From Torreya grandis (lineage: Eukaryota; Streptophyta; Pinopsida; Cupressales; Taxaceae), in contig JARHVA010005353.1 of the NCBI GenBank assembly GCA_037957365.1, positions 887,501-951,500 of the forward strand: DNA of 64,000 nucleotides. The letters run 5' to 3'. How positions within the stretch are numbered: the first letter of the stretch is position 1; each line of letters begins with the position of its first letter. This document shows positions 1-13,139 of the stretch, in pieces. The position numbers and the translations under genes are program-made. The notes below the pieces were generated by a model. It saw nothing but the letters and a program-made list of their open reading frames with translations. It was not told the DNA's origin and ran no database searches.

Positions 1-2700
1 AACCTTGAAGATATTAACATACTTAGACTCTCCTATAGGCCACCTACAGACATATTTAAAGGATCGACCTAGCTTCAGGATAAAGAAAGAAGGAACAAAG
101 TATTTATTAAATAATATTGGAAGCTAATTGAGACTAAAATTATGATAAAGTAAATTTAGAAAATATTTTATATGTAAATAAGACCATTGAGACCAAAACA
201 CCATCATGACCCTAAAAAGGGCACCTACAGACTCGAATGAGGATAGGCTATTTCCAAGCCTAAAGTGAGAATCAAAGTGCATGGTGGAAATATATGAAAA
301 ATATTACATGATGAAAAATAGATAAATAGGGTTGTTTGAATATAAAGTAAACATTTTAAAGTAACTGTATAAGATTAATCAAACTAAGTTTGAAACCCTT
401 ACACACAACTAGTAATTACCTATAGGTCTGCCTGCTCCTTGTGAGAGTTTTGATTGATTGGATAAAGGGTGAGGTATGTGGAAAGGTTTGAAGGGATGAA
501 ATTATTTTATAATGTATTCATAAGTGTCATGAACATCTCATTTAATCCCCAAAACCTGATAGTAAGGGTATAGAGTTTAAAACCCTATTCAAGCCTAATA
601 TGTCTAATACCATGCATAAACCAAAACATAATCATGTGAAAGTGGATTTTTGAGGATAGTGTAATGGTATGAAGGTGTTGAAGAGATTATATAGATGTAT
701 AAAATTCTATATGTCCATCCATATATATATCAAAGTAATGAAAGGCCAATTTTTATCTTAAACCCTTTCTCGAGCTTCTTTCATGCAAACCTGCACTTCA
801 AGAATAGTCTTATCCTACTTGGTAAGACATGAACCCAATGTATGAACCTAGGTGGTTTTATGAGGATGTATTAGGGTCTATACAAAAAAATTTAGATGCA
901 TCATATATTTTTTAGGTCTATGATGTGCATGAACAAAGGCTAAGACCATCAACCCCTCTTAACTGGCTTATTTGTAACATGAGGAGTACCTTCTCACACT
1001 CATAAATTTAATGAGGATTTTAATGGGACAAAATGGTTATAGGATGTGATGGAGGGGTCACATAAAAAAAATATTGTGGAATTATGAGAGATAAATAATA
1101 TATTTTCTTTATGAACAATCCTTAAGAATGAAACATGCTTAAAACCCTCCTAAAACCCTAATAGTGACCAGTCAAACAAATAGATCTATGAAACAAATTT
1201 AATGACATAGTTTTCTCTTTAAAACTCTTATATTTTTTTTATGACTCCAATTAGGTTCTCCACATGTACCTTTTCCATACTTCTAGTTGTATGGACTACA
1301 ATAAAAGCCCTATTTTACATTATTTTTAGTGTTTTATAAGGAATTTGAGCAAAGGATAAATTTAAAATAATCAAAGGAGGTAATTTTGGATCCTTTACAT
1401 ATATTAAATTACAAAAATATTCATAGGATATTATAGACACCATTTAAAAAGACTCATTTTCCAAGACAGTCTCAAACAAGCCTAAAATAAGGCTAAGTGG
1501 CAAGTCATTTCGTGGTTCTCACACTTCCACAGGGTTTCAAGACCTAAAAATTGAAATGGAGGTTTTTTATATCCTAGGTAAATTTAATCATAGGATTTTG
1601 GATGGTTTCACACGTTTTTAAGAGGTCTGGAGTAGGAAAATAGGGTTCTAGGCTTGGAGGCCTAATTAAAGAGAGAGAACGGTAGAAAAATGGACTTCCA
1701 CTTAGAATTTAGACATGAAACTTGACGTAAATCTATAAGGACATAATGGTTCCTATAATATTCCCTTGGTTTTTGATTACCCTCTGTAAATTATCCTATA
1801 AAAGGATATTTATAGGTTTTAAGGGCTATAAGGGAAATAGGCCTAATGAGGGCTTGAAGAGCAAAATGTAGTCTTGCGAGTCGTTCCTGGAACCCAAATG
1901 GTTTTTTTCAGTCTGATAAGATATTTTAATACCATACATGGATAAAGAGTGACTTTAATAAGATAAACTTGAGTTTTGGGCCACTTGGACCAAGTGAGAC
2001 ATGGGAAATAAAGAGTTTCAAGACACCTATACATATGAATGATGGAATGTGAGATCAGATAAGTTTATTAAGGAATTATAAGTTTATAATGAGTTTTTAT
2101 TAAGGAATTAATGGTTAATTCATTATTTATAAGTCCATTTGTCACTCTTATTATGCAAATAAGGGCAATTTTTAATAAGTTAGTTAAGGTGTCAAGCCAA
2201 GTTCTAACTCCTATGCCACATGGAGGGTTGAAGCATATTCAAGAGTAAGACACAGATTTATAAGTATGTATATGACTATTACATAACCCCATTTCTTATT
2301 TTAACTCACATGGACACTTGTTAATTTACTTCTATTATTCCCCTCTCTCTTTCTTCATAATTCTCTATATAAGTAGCCACTTTTGGATTTGTAAAGAATT
2401 CACATCTGATATGGCAAAAACCTTATAGTTTTATTACTGATTTTTCCTTTGAATAAAATATTTTAAGCTAGTTATAAGTTCTCAACTTCTTGTCTAAGTG
2501 TAAGAAGTAATGCATAGTTTAATGACAAGTGATAATCATCTATCCTTATGATCACCTTACTCTTTCAAGTTTTATGCAAGTAATATGATCTCTAACAGGT
2601 CATATGAAGTGCATTTAGTGTTATTTTTTGTATTTAAGTGTAATGAATAGTAATAGTGTCTACAATTACACCTCTTTTTCACCCATCTTGATAAATTTAT
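1..2700. other. AT-rich non-coding DNA, possibly an old LTR-like sequence
   Basis: No reading frame or known domain is convincing here. The stretch has features of a decayed LTR: a TATA-like box (CTATATAAG, 2365-2373), a poly(A)-type signal (AATAAA, 2452-2457) and frequent 'aggcctaat' words. A segment near 1117-1170 resembles one near 20985-21040 (both contain 'taagaatgaaa' and 'ccctaata'), so the same repeat family may flank the element at 21215. LTR borders, a primer binding site and a second copy could not be fixed. The short open frame at 1843-2034 on the minus strand looks like chance. Confidence 0.35.
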
Positions 2701-2899
2701 CACATCTTACCTCCATGTTGAAATACATATGTTGGTGAAATCTTGGATGTTGAGATTAGTTTTATGAATCACATTTCATAGTGCAAGTTCATGGCACTCT
2801 TGTGGAGTTAAAATTAGTGAATCACCTCATTAGGCCAGGTTTTTTTTATATCTATCTATCCCTTTTCATCCCAATAAGTTTTTAGTATAGTTGATGGGC

Positions 2900-2900
<1 letters not shown>

Positions 2901-2933
<33 letters not shown>
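2901..2933. repeat. (TG)n microsatellite, about 16 units
   Basis: Uninterrupted TG dinucleotides run from 2901 to 2933 within AT-rich non-coding DNA. No gene is adjacent. Confidence 0.97.
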
Positions 2934-2935
<2 letters not shown>

Positions 2936-3410
2936 CAAGGGATCTAGCCCTTATATCTATAAGTTTATCCCCATTATAGGCAACCCATAGGTCTAGGGGC
3001 AATACCATTGTTTCAATCAATTGGAGTAGACTTGAACTACCTCTCCAAGGGTGAAAAATTGAGTGATAATAGGGTCAAGGGCTACACAAAATGGTCATGT
3101 TCAAATTTTTCATAAGCAAATTTCACACACATATATCAAAAGGACACAAGTAATTAGACATGTCAAAATGTCACACATATGAATAGAATATTGCACTTGT
3201 AGGGCTAATGACCACACATAATAAATGGATAGTATATCATGAAATACAGTGAAAAACATTAAAGGAACATAGAACAAGTGAAAACTAGTCTACAATGTCC
3301 ATATGTATCTATGTCATATCATAAAAAGTAGCATAGTCATATAGCATAATGTAAAATATGTGTGATTATCAAGATACTTGTAAGATATGTATTTCAACAT
3401 GGTATTTGAG

Positions 3411-3413
<3 letters not shown>

Positions 3414-3484
<71 letters not shown>
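3414..3484. repeat. (AT)n microsatellite, about 35 units
   Basis: About 71 bp of uninterrupted AT dinucleotides. It creates a spurious open frame of alternating Ile-Tyr on the minus strand, which is not a gene. The repeat is self-complementary and could extrude as a cruciform; it is also prone to assembly length errors. Confidence 0.97.
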
Positions 3485-3485
<1 letters not shown>

Positions 3486-4560
3486 CCTATGATAATGTTA
3501 CCTATAGAATAAGATGCCCCTAACATAGGCATGTCCATTGGGTAGAAGGGAGTCCATCATCTAGAAATCCAGGTGTAATATGTATGACTTGTATCACACT
3601 CATATACCAAATGAAATGTATGTGTGTTTTAAGAAAGTATTCTATATACCAAACATGTGATAAATTACATATGTAAAGAATTAAACTAACAACTAATGTT
3701 ATTCTCATGTCTTTATTTTTTATATTTTATATTTTTAATGTTTTTGAATTTTTTTGTATTTATGAAACATATGTGTAAGGGAATGTGGAAAAGCTTTGAA
3801 AATATAATAAAGGGAGGGTTCTGAATAATCCTCAACATGTGTCAAGGCATAGTGTGCACTTGATGTGATAACATGGCAATGTGGAGAGAGTGAAAGAATA
3901 TGATATGCCCCCACTATATATGTGTGTTCCAAAAATGTAGCTTAATATCATATGTGAAAATAAACATATATGTGCCCCCAATGGGAAATAATTTAATTTT
4001 TTGCATGTAGTATGTAAGATTAAGAGTATAAAATCATACAAGATAAAATGGAAGCCAAAGTATGTATCAATAATTTATATGAAAGAATGATCAAGTAGCA
4101 TGCCAAAAATATGTGCATTATATTCATTATGGGATAAGTGACATGGATATTTAGATCAAGGGAAAATCATTATAAAATTTATAAATTAACTATAATCAAG
4201 GGCTATAAGAATATAATGATCAAGAGGATGAATAGATAAGAGGAATCTATGTCCAATAGAAAGTATTGTAGATTAACCAAAGACTTGATCCACATGATGT
4301 TTATATGGGGTTTCTGCATAACATTATTGGAAGTAGATACTAAGAAGGGGGGGAATCGGTATACAACAATGCACATTAAATTTCAAAAGTATTCCATCAT
4401 ACATCAACTTGATCTAGAAACATAAACATGAAATCACATTAATCCAAAACATGAACAAGATCATACACCACAGCAACACATCATCTACATGGGAATACCT
4501 CTTGGGGAATAAAACCCCCTCTCAAGCCTGTAAACATTGGGACTACTTATCCTAAAAGGT
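3485..4560. other. Non-coding AT-rich stretch
   Basis: Only short frames without domain signatures occur here (for example on the minus strand around 3520-4041). 'catatgt' words recur often. I see no LTR ends, RNA gene or tandem unit. Confidence 0.5.
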
Positions 4561-4576
4561 ATTATAAACTAGATAT

Positions 4577-4765
4577 TGGTCAAGTAATTTAGACTATAAT
4601 TTAGTGAAACAAAAGTTCCATAAGGAGAACTAGTCCCTAAGATGATCAAGTCCTTTTGACCACTGATGGTCAAGTCCTTTAGACCTAAAATCTTGATCAA
4701 GTCCTTTCGACTAAAGGCATTTAGTGAAACACCTATTTCAAAAAGATAAAGTCCTTTAGAACCTC
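4577..4765. repeat. Short dispersed-tandem repeat 'tCAAGTCCTTTnGAC'
   Basis: Variants of this 15-20 bp word recur near 4577, 4647, 4666, 4692 and 4749, with irregular spacing of roughly 20-70 bp. Each copy contains a small inverted pair (gtc...gac). The array is degenerate and non-coding, and its origin is unknown. Confidence 0.6.
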
Positions 4766-6300
4766 CTTTGAAATGAACACCTATACCTTATAAATGATGT
4801 CTTAAAAACTTGATTATGGACCTATAATAACAAAACCTTCTTCACACACTTGCAATGTATCCAAAACCACCTTTTGGATCATTTTACTCCTCAGCTCATA
4901 TACAATCATGAAACCTATAATAGATATATCAAAACAATATAAACATGACCATGGGGTCATCCAGATAGACCAGACTCTAATTTTCCTCTTAGATCAACCA
5001 ACAAGATCACACAAACATCATCTATCATTCACTCATCCACAAAGCATCCAAAACATCATTTTAGATCAACCTATACCTCTTTGCTCATCCTTAACCTATA
5101 AGAGAAATATTATGACATAATAAATATGGCCTATAGGTCATACACATATTCCTTAATCCGGTCTTCTCATCAACCCATCCACTAGGCACATTATCTCTCC
5201 TTTATTCTTCACTTTAACTCTCACTACTCTCACACAAGCCTAGAAATCATCTTCTTGATTTCACTATATATGGATAATTCATGATACAAAACTTATTAGT
5301 TGGAAATTATACTTTTCTTAACCCTTAAGGATTATATCACATCAAGACATGGCTCAAAAAAATCTTCATATGTTAACCATAGCATCTATGGGTCAACCTT
5401 AAGTAACTGCACCTTTCAATTAGGCCCTTATAGCTCTTATAGGTCTCATGGAGAATTATTCACCCATTTAGCACTTCATCAAGAAAAAAAAATGACCAAT
5501 TAAATATGAATATTTCCACTCTAAATGACTCCTTAAACTTCCTCAAATGATCATAGTCAAATCTGCTCACCTCTACATATGATCAATCTGCTCAAACACT
5601 GACCTGGTGCATAGGAACATCATGAATAAACATAAAGTTAACTTATAATAATTTTTTAATAATAATATCAATTGGTAAGACCTAAAAATACCATAAAAAT
5701 CATCCACGTGTAGTCCAAAATACTTTTTAATAGCTAGGACAGCATAAAGCATCCGAACATCATCAAAACAAACACAAATATCCTTCTCAGGTTACTTGCA
5801 CAACATAGTTAAACACATAGTCAACTTTAGAGCTCAATAAATTTGAATATATAAACACTCACACCTTAAAATCACATTTTATATATGATTCATGGATTCC
5901 TCTATAATTTTTATTTGTACAACACGATCAAATTCATCCTAGATCAAAAGATATAGCTCAAAAATTGCAGGGTACTTTTTTTCCTTTATAAATTTAAATA
6001 TTCAAATTCAAATGGTCATAGTTAAACATCATATTGATATCATGTCATGTTCTCTATAATTAGATTAAACATGCACCATAAATATTATTTTAATATTATT
6101 TAAATTTAACATCATTAAACAACTATCACTTTGACCACTTTGACTCCACTTGCATTGTTAGAACAATCTATATGATTACATGCAAACCATTTGATCCTTA
6201 TCCTTTACCTTTACTCAGTGTTAAACATAAAGTGATTATTAACATATCATTTCATCTAGGAATATTAGATCAAACATTATATATTGGTCTCCTTAAGAGT
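4766..6300. other. Non-coding stretch
   Basis: The short frames at 4908-5120 and 5300-5503 show no domain, no repeat-element signature and no good start context. I see nothing that can be supported beyond AT-rich sequence. Confidence 0.45.
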
Positions 6301-7160
6301 TGTTCAAACTTTACCTTGTGCGAAATTGACTAAGTATGGGGACCATTGCAATCTATTTGAAAAGCCAACTTTGAACCTCAATAAGTTTTTTTTGCTAAGA
6401 TGCATGATATAAAACTTGGAACATAGGAATTCATTTAAAATATTAATATAAAAATGTATTAATAATATCTTAAAACATTCAAAAATTCAATATATAATTC
6501 TATTAATCTGCTCACTTAGATTTTTCTACCGTAGAGCCAACTATGCCTAGAATTGTCTGGAAGGCCAACTTTGCACATGCATATTTTTTGATGTGCTTCA
6601 TCGCATGACCTAAAATTTATCATATATAAACTATGAAAAAAAATAAACAAACCCATATGATAAAATTATCTTTTAAACTACCACATGTGCTAAATATTAC
6701 TACATCAGAATGCCTACTCAGCTTTTCTTGCCACAAGTAAATTTGGCTAAGCATGGGAAAGAACTATCAAATTGCCTGGGAGCCCAACTTTATACTTGCA
6801 TATATTTTTTCATTATTCATCACATGAACTTAAATTTATTTAATAAAAAATAATCACAATACTAAACAAACCCATGTGACCATTTCTTCCTAACACCTCC
6901 ATGTGTGTGAATGCTGACATCATCAACATGCTTACTCAGTTCTATTTGAACATAGAAAACACTATCAAAATGCCTGAGAGCCCAAATTTGTACCCACATA
7001 TATTTAAATTTGATTCATCTCATGACTTGAGACTTAAACCATGGTAAATTGGGACTAATTTGATCATAACCATATGACCAACTCCCCTTGACTCATTCAC
7101 ATGTGGTAATTATGATGTCATCAAACTGCCTACTCAGATTTTTTGCCACTAGACCCAAAA
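6300..7160. repeat. Degenerate tandem array, about 200-220-bp unit, four copies
   Basis: A block ending in 'catgtg...tgacatcat...cTACTCAG' recurs near 6511, 6711, 6930 and 7129, that is, spaced about 200, 219 and 199 bp. Each unit also contains a '(g)gcCCAACTTtg.ac...catat' segment and a 'catgac/catgaac' segment. Copies are estimated by eye at 65-75% identity. The unit length is in the range of plant satellites, but only four copies are present and there is no coding signal. Confidence 0.65.
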
Positions 7161-9060
7161 TGTCTAGATGAAAAATATGGAATACCAGATGAATTCCACT
7201 TATACACACAAGCTATATAATCATTATTAACCTCTAATATAACCTATCTCACATGCTCAATAATTTATAATCATCCCTAATCATTTCTAAATAGACAAAC
7301 TCTGAAAATCAACCAAGCCTAATTCAAACATACTAAGATAAGCATATTACACACTTTTTCACTGTCACTTAGATTATCAAAGCACTTCATCCACTCATCT
7401 AGACATGTACATGACATCATTAACAACTCTCCAATAAACATATGTAATGATCATCTTAATTTTATGCTAAGCCACCAGTTGAGATGGGATGCTATTGTGT
7501 AGGTATTGTGTTATCAGGAATGTCATACTAGTATTTTTCACAATCTTAATCATGATCATAAGCATATTCTTGGTCTAAATATTGTGGTGTGATAATATTA
7601 TCATTATTTTAATTTGTATATATAAATCCAACTGGAATGAAATATGCTATTTAATTATTTTGTTTTTTGTTTTACCATCCTTCATCTATGATTTTGCTGT
7701 GATTATATTAATTTTATTTGTTAGAATGTTAACTGAATAAGTATTTTCATTTTTATATAATTACTCAAAAAATTAATCCTCTCTTAAAATTATAACCATT
7801 TAATACTCATGCTCAATTGTGAAATAATAATTATCTTTACCAAAATTTTCCCCCATTACTCTCATACATGATTTTCCTAGTTTTGCATTGCATTGATCTA
7901 AGGAAGGGTCAATGTGAAATATAACATAACATGTTTTTGACCTTAGTGTTATTGGTAGATCAATGGATCAAATGCAACATTGAGTCTTGGTAATATTACC
8001 CAAGTGTTTTATATCATACCCAAGATATTAGACAAGTGTTATGCTATATATTAACTTTAGGAAAAGGTGAAATATCAACATTTGTACACTTCTTGCCATC
8101 AATGTAAAGATTAAGAATCTAAGACTCTAGACATAAAGAATGCTTTTAGGTGCCTCTTTGGGAACTATATTAACCTTAATTGAGATGAATTTACTTTGAA
8201 TATATTTTGTGATTGACCCTTTATTGAGGATGCTTACTTTTTTAGATTGTTTTTATTAAACTTCTCATTTAGTGGTTGCTCTTGTGGAAAATTTTCCTTT
8301 TCAACTAGTTCCCTTTGTATTTTCTCTATATGTAACCTTTATTTTTCATCTTTTTTTTATATTTTCTCTTTATGTAAATTTTATTTTTCATGTTACCCTC
8401 ATTGTATCCTTTATTTTTATAATTTTACCATTTACAGTTCTTCCTTTTCAAATTTTCTTTTGATAATTTCTATGTTTTAAACTATTCCTCTTGTTTTACT
8501 TGCACTTGTTCTTTGGAAGATGCAACATTGATTGTAAAAAACTAAGGGTTATATATATGGTTAATATTGGATTCAAGTGATGTAATAATTAGACATAAAT
8601 ATTTTATTTAATCTTGTTTTTGTTTTGAGTTAATATTATAATAAGTGGTTATATTTTTACTATACTAAGTATCTTGAACTATGGCCTTTCTATTATCCTT
8701 AGAAGATTGTGTCTCCATATTAATTTATGATTTATCTCTTTTTAATTTATATGAATCATATCAATATGTTTTGACTCCCACAAGTGTGAATAAATTATGA
8801 AATAAGTATTATTTTGGATAAAAAGATTAAAATTTAGCTTACACAACTTGTCATCTGATGGATCTTGCATATCATAATCATCACTATCATACTTGGTAAA
8901 TATGAAATTATGATCATTAGAATTGGCCAAAAGAGGGAGATATAATATTTTATATATTATGAATAGGGAGATCTTGATATATTGTAACTATTAATTCTTT
9001 CTAAAAAAATTAGAAATTTTAAATAAGTTTATAATGAAAATAACATTTTAATCATCTTTA
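7161..9060. other. Non-coding AT-rich stretch
   Basis: The overlapping plus-strand frames at 8247-8480 are Phe/Ser/Ile-rich translations of a T-rich tract and are not convincing genes. The minus strand over 8260-8930 gives a Lys/Glu-rich then Asp-rich translation (contains 'SDDYDMQDPSDD') that faintly recalls a copia gag tail, but there is no zinc knuckle or protease to support that. Confidence 0.35.
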
Positions 9061-9072
9061 ACCAATTTTACA

Positions 9073-9900
9073 ATGGAGTGGAGGAGTGATAGGGTAAATA
9101 TGAATAATTTAAAAATTATAAGTGGGTGGGAAGGCTCTAGTGAGGAGATTGAGGGTGAGGAATATGGTGACTTGGATGATTTGGGTGAAGGGAATCTCCC
9201 ATGAGATAGTATACTTTAGCTACTACATAGATCAACCACTTTTTGGGGACTGAGGGATGGAGTATACTTAGAGGTGATCCATTCCCACTGGGAACACAAG
9301 ATTCAACACTCTATTTTGGCCCTACATGTGGGCATGGGTCTGGGAGACCCAAATTTCATTACCTATCTGGTTCCTTTTTAAAAAATGTTACTTTCTGTTA
9401 AACTTGCCATGACTATTGGTGAATCTATCCACCACTAGTGTATTTGGTCCATGATGATGATCATAATCAAATACTAGATTAAGCTAATCTGAAATAAATC
9501 CTAGATAAAAATGATACTCAAGATATCTTTCCCCTCACAAAACCCCCTTGGCCTGGATGAAATAACTAGTTTTAGAAATGAGCAATACAATGCTCTAGTT
9601 TGGTCTATAGCATTAGATCTCATGCCTAATAAGTGGGGATGTCATATTGGAGTTAATCATAAATGGAAAATATTACATAAATCTATAACTATTATTCTTG
9701 AGCTCTATTTTCATTTAGACTGGGTAGATATTGGTGGTGACCCAACATTTGGGCAAACTTTTGGAAAAAGATTAGCTATGGATGTCACAAATATGAGACC
9801 CTTTCCTAAGCTAAGGTATATTATTCAAGATCCTATTTCAGAGGAAATGGAGAAGGGGTTTTATCCTTGGGAGGTTACACTATGGATTGAGCTCTTTTGA
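9073..9900 (+). pseudogene. Unrecognised relic reading frame, C-terminal 129 codons still open
   Basis: I do not recognise the family. One frame runs from an ATG at 9073 to a TGA at 9898-9900. The first 43 codons end in an acidic stretch (EEIEGEEYGDLDDLGEG). Several in-frame stops follow between 9202 and 9510, then an open 129-codon segment (9511-9900). That segment has the amino-acid mix of a globular protein (motifs such as GLDEITSFRNEQYNAL, HLDWVDIGGDP, FYPWEVTLWIELF) rather than of an AT-rich chance frame. No transmembrane segment or signal peptide is evident. It could be a fragment of a transposon gag or accessory protein, or a decayed host gene fragment. The neighbours are repeats, so a transposon origin is favoured. 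Confidence 0.4.
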
Positions 9901-10289
9901 GAAAATTTTAACTTTTTTTAAGTACCTCAAAGGACATAACTACAACAAATCTAAAACGGATTATGCAACAATCAACTCTATATAAAAGGGAGAAGAAAAA
10001 CCTCTATAGTAAAAATTGTTCTAGTTTTAAATTGGTATATGTTGTAGTAATATCTAGATTTTTTGGGCTATCTAATCTTTTTTGGGACTCTAGTCTTAGT
10101 TGTGGTTTCCCTGGGCTACATTTTGTTGGTCTTTTTTTTGCTAGTAGGAAAAAAATTGTGTTGCTATTCAGAAATTCTCTTTAGAAATGGATTTGAATGG
10201 TTGTTTAAAATCCATATGGGATGCTTTGTATTTGGTTTTCATTATTTTATTCTTCAAGGGAGAGGGATTTACTATTTTATAAACCTAGG

Positions 10290-11640
10290 TATCCCATTGT
10301 GCCTAGGTTGGGCTTTAACCTAGGCATAGTTTGGTTTATTCTAAAATGATGGCCTATTTTGGACCTTTGTGGGTAGTAGGGTCCTCATTTTTTTATTTCT
10401 CATAGTGATTTATTATATTTAGATCCTGTTAGGGACTTGGAAAGGTTTTCTTAATGGTGGTTGTTCTTGGATATCTAGACCTCCAATTGTGTCTAGGTTG
10501 GTCCTCAATCTAGTCAAAATGGTTTGCTGGTCTTTTGTTACCTCACTGGCTCTTTTGATCCCTTTGATACCTAGACTTCTGGCAACTTCTATCTAGGCTA
10601 GTTCTCATCCTAACTAACATTGGTTGGGTACCACACCAATCAAAATTATTTTTCATTGGTCATTTTATAGACTTGGGCCTCATGCTTCTTAAGCCCAAGA
10701 TGGTTTTTAGACCATCTTAAATCTAGAAGGTTTTTATTCCTGGTTACTATGGGTTTTATTAGTGATGCTTTTGTAGTGATTTGGTTCTTTATGGAGACAT
10801 ATGCATCATGTTTCTTTAGTTTAGGATAGCTATCAACCCATATAAAACCAATAGTTATTAATTAGTGTTGGCTCCCATTGGGTACTTCACAGGGGTTTTT
10901 CCCTATAGTGGATTTAGAATGGAGAGTTGGACCTCTTATTGTGTCTAGGTTGGTTCTAGATCTAGTAAAAATTATTTTATCGACCCCCTAAGGACCTTGA
11001 TGGTATCCCAATACTTGGGCCTCATTTTAGCCTAAGATGGTTTCTAGTCTAACCAAAATTAGTTGGTTGCCACACCAGTAAAATGTAGTATAAGTTGTTT
11101 GGGTTCCTTAGAGACCTCAAAGATCCTTTCAAAGATGTGGACCTCTACCTCTTTTGCCCAGGATGTCCTCTAACCTAGTCAAATTAGTCTGTGGGTCCTT
11201 TGCAATCTTATGATTATCATTTTAGAGGAGACCTAGAGCTCCATTTGTGACTAGGTTGGTTCTCGATCTAATCAAAATCAGGGCTTTTTTGAGCTCTAGG
11301 CCTCTTGATTTATTAGCCTAGGCTAGTTTCTAGCCCAAATAAAATCTATTCTTAGTGAGACATGGGCCTCATATGTTTTTAGTCTAGGATGGTTTTTGAG
11401 CCATTTAAAACTAATTGTGGTTGTTTTAATTGTGGGTCCTAATGGGGACTTTATAGAGTTTATTTATTTTCATTTGGCTCTAAAGTGGAGACTTGGACCT
11501 CTTTTTATGTCCAGGTTGGTTCTTGATCTAACTAAAATTGATTCACTAGTGCCTTAGGGACCTTGATGGTATCCTGAGAACTGGGCCTCATTACTGCCTA
11601 GGATACTTTTTAGTCTAGTCAAAATTAGTTGGTTATCGCA
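10290..11640. repeat. Degenerate tandem array, about 100-bp monomer with about 567-bp higher-order period
   Basis: A core 'gtCTAGGTTGGTt...gatCTAGTCAAAAT' is reiterated, with CTAGG-type cores near 10301, 10491, 10591, 10823, 10942, 11242, 11321, 11382, 11507 and 11608, plus weaker ones between. A longer block starting at 10930 ('gacctcttattgtg') is repeated at 11497 ('gacctctttttatg') and stays similar for about 150 bp through '...GGACCTTGATGGTATCC...GGGCCTCAtt', giving a 567-bp period. The first unit holds a perfect 9-bp inverted repeat (GCCTAGGTT, 10301-10309 and 10317-10325). The frames here are not conserved between units, so I treat it as non-coding. Confidence 0.65.
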
Positions 11641-13130
11641 CTAGTCTATTAAAATATTGGCTCTTCCTCTATTGGTTCCTAATACTTTCAAAATTAGTGG
11701 CTATTTCTCTAGGCAAGTTTCTCATTTTGCTCTTAATTAGTTGTTTTCAGCTAGGGGACTTGGCCCTCCTTTGGTATCTTTTATTGAGGTCCTTTTTTAA
11801 ATCTTTCTCTACTATTACTAACTTTTTTTAGACTAGGGGAGATGTGGTATCCATAGCAGTTATCAAATATGGGGTTAATCTAATAAAAACTATTAATTCT
11901 TTTTATATATCTTATTTAGCTCTCATTATTGATGATTTGTCATATTTTGTGATTGAATCACCTACCTCATACATATGCATCCACAAGTGTGACAATTGTG
12001 CATGTGGTATGATATAATGATCGTTAAATTATGATTGAGTCACTTTGTAGTATTTTAAAGGGGTATAATCTACTAAAAGAGTATACTCATATCCATAATG
12101 TATATATTTGATACATATATGGAATGTAGAAGGTATAACCTCCATGACATGAATCCAAGATCTCCCTAGAAGTAAGTTTTAGTGTAATTGGTTGGGCATG
12201 ATGTGACAAACAATAGGGATTATATTGGGACCTACTAGTAAATCCAATGTGATAGATCTAAGATTTTTTAAGGTATTATCAAATGGGTAGATGCAAGATA
12301 ATGGGGGACAAAAGCGGGGGCCTAAAGATATTTTTTTCTTCTAAAAATAATAATAGTTTAACTTGGAGAGAATTTTAGAGACACTTGGATAAATAATTTG
12401 ACAATGATGGAAGAATATGAATTGTGCCATTTTGAATTTAGTTTATAATTATATAATTTTTTCCAATACCTAGATGATAAAAATGTGTGAAATTAATGCA
12501 TTTATAACAGTGGATTGACACTTTTTTGTGAAAAGATAAGGAGACTGCATGTGTACAAACACACTTTTTTTGAGGAACAAATGAATTGTTGTATGAAATT
12601 TCATATATGGATAGATGAAATGTTAGATATTGTTGAGAATATTTTTTTATTAATTTTTAATATATGTATTTTATATAATTTTACAAGTTAAGACATCTTT
12701 AAAATTGAAATTTCAAGTGTACGAACACAACTTTTTGACCTTAACTTCATGAAAATATTTTTTTAAAAGCTTAGTTGACAATATGTAGATTTTTGAGATA
12801 TAAATTTTATAAATTTTAGATTAATGGTCAAAATGTTAAAAATATATTTTTAATGATATGGATATAGTCCATAATAAGGTATGTTGTGTATAAATCAATT
12901 AATAATTAAAACTAATAATTTAACATTAAAAAAAAACATATTCCAAAACTCCAATTTCCCCTCTAAAAACCCATTTATTTTTTTAAAAATAATAAAATCT
13001 ACCTAATCAGATGTGTTAGAAAAGATGAAAAAGACAAAGAAATTTATAAAAATATGGGCTAGTCCATGTCAGGGTTTAGGCTAGGTTCCGACCCCTTAGG
13101 GCTAAAACTGAACCAAATTTTGAGTGAAAT
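11641..13130. other. Non-coding AT-rich stretch
   Basis: No open frame, LTR end or tandem unit was found. A run of polyA/polyT-rich sequence lies at 12640-13000. Confidence 0.5.
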
Positions 13131-13139
13131 TAGAAAAGG

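Noticed and set aside
3314..3538. 74-codon minus-strand frame with alternating Ile-Tyr
   Set aside because: It is a translation of the (AT)n microsatellite.
8247..8480. Overlapping Phe/Ser-rich frames suggesting a membrane protein
   Set aside because: They come from a T-rich tract; two overlapping frames on the same strand look equally hydrophobic, there is no start context and no homology signal.
8742..8930. Minus-strand Asp-rich 62-codon frame resembling a copia gag tail
   Set aside because: No zinc knuckle, protease or LTR nearby on that strand; the likeness is only compositional.
10063..10323. 86-codon hydrophobic frame that could be a small membrane protein
   Set aside because: It overlaps another hydrophobic frame (9963-10184) and runs into the tandem array; composition is explained by G/T-rich sequence.
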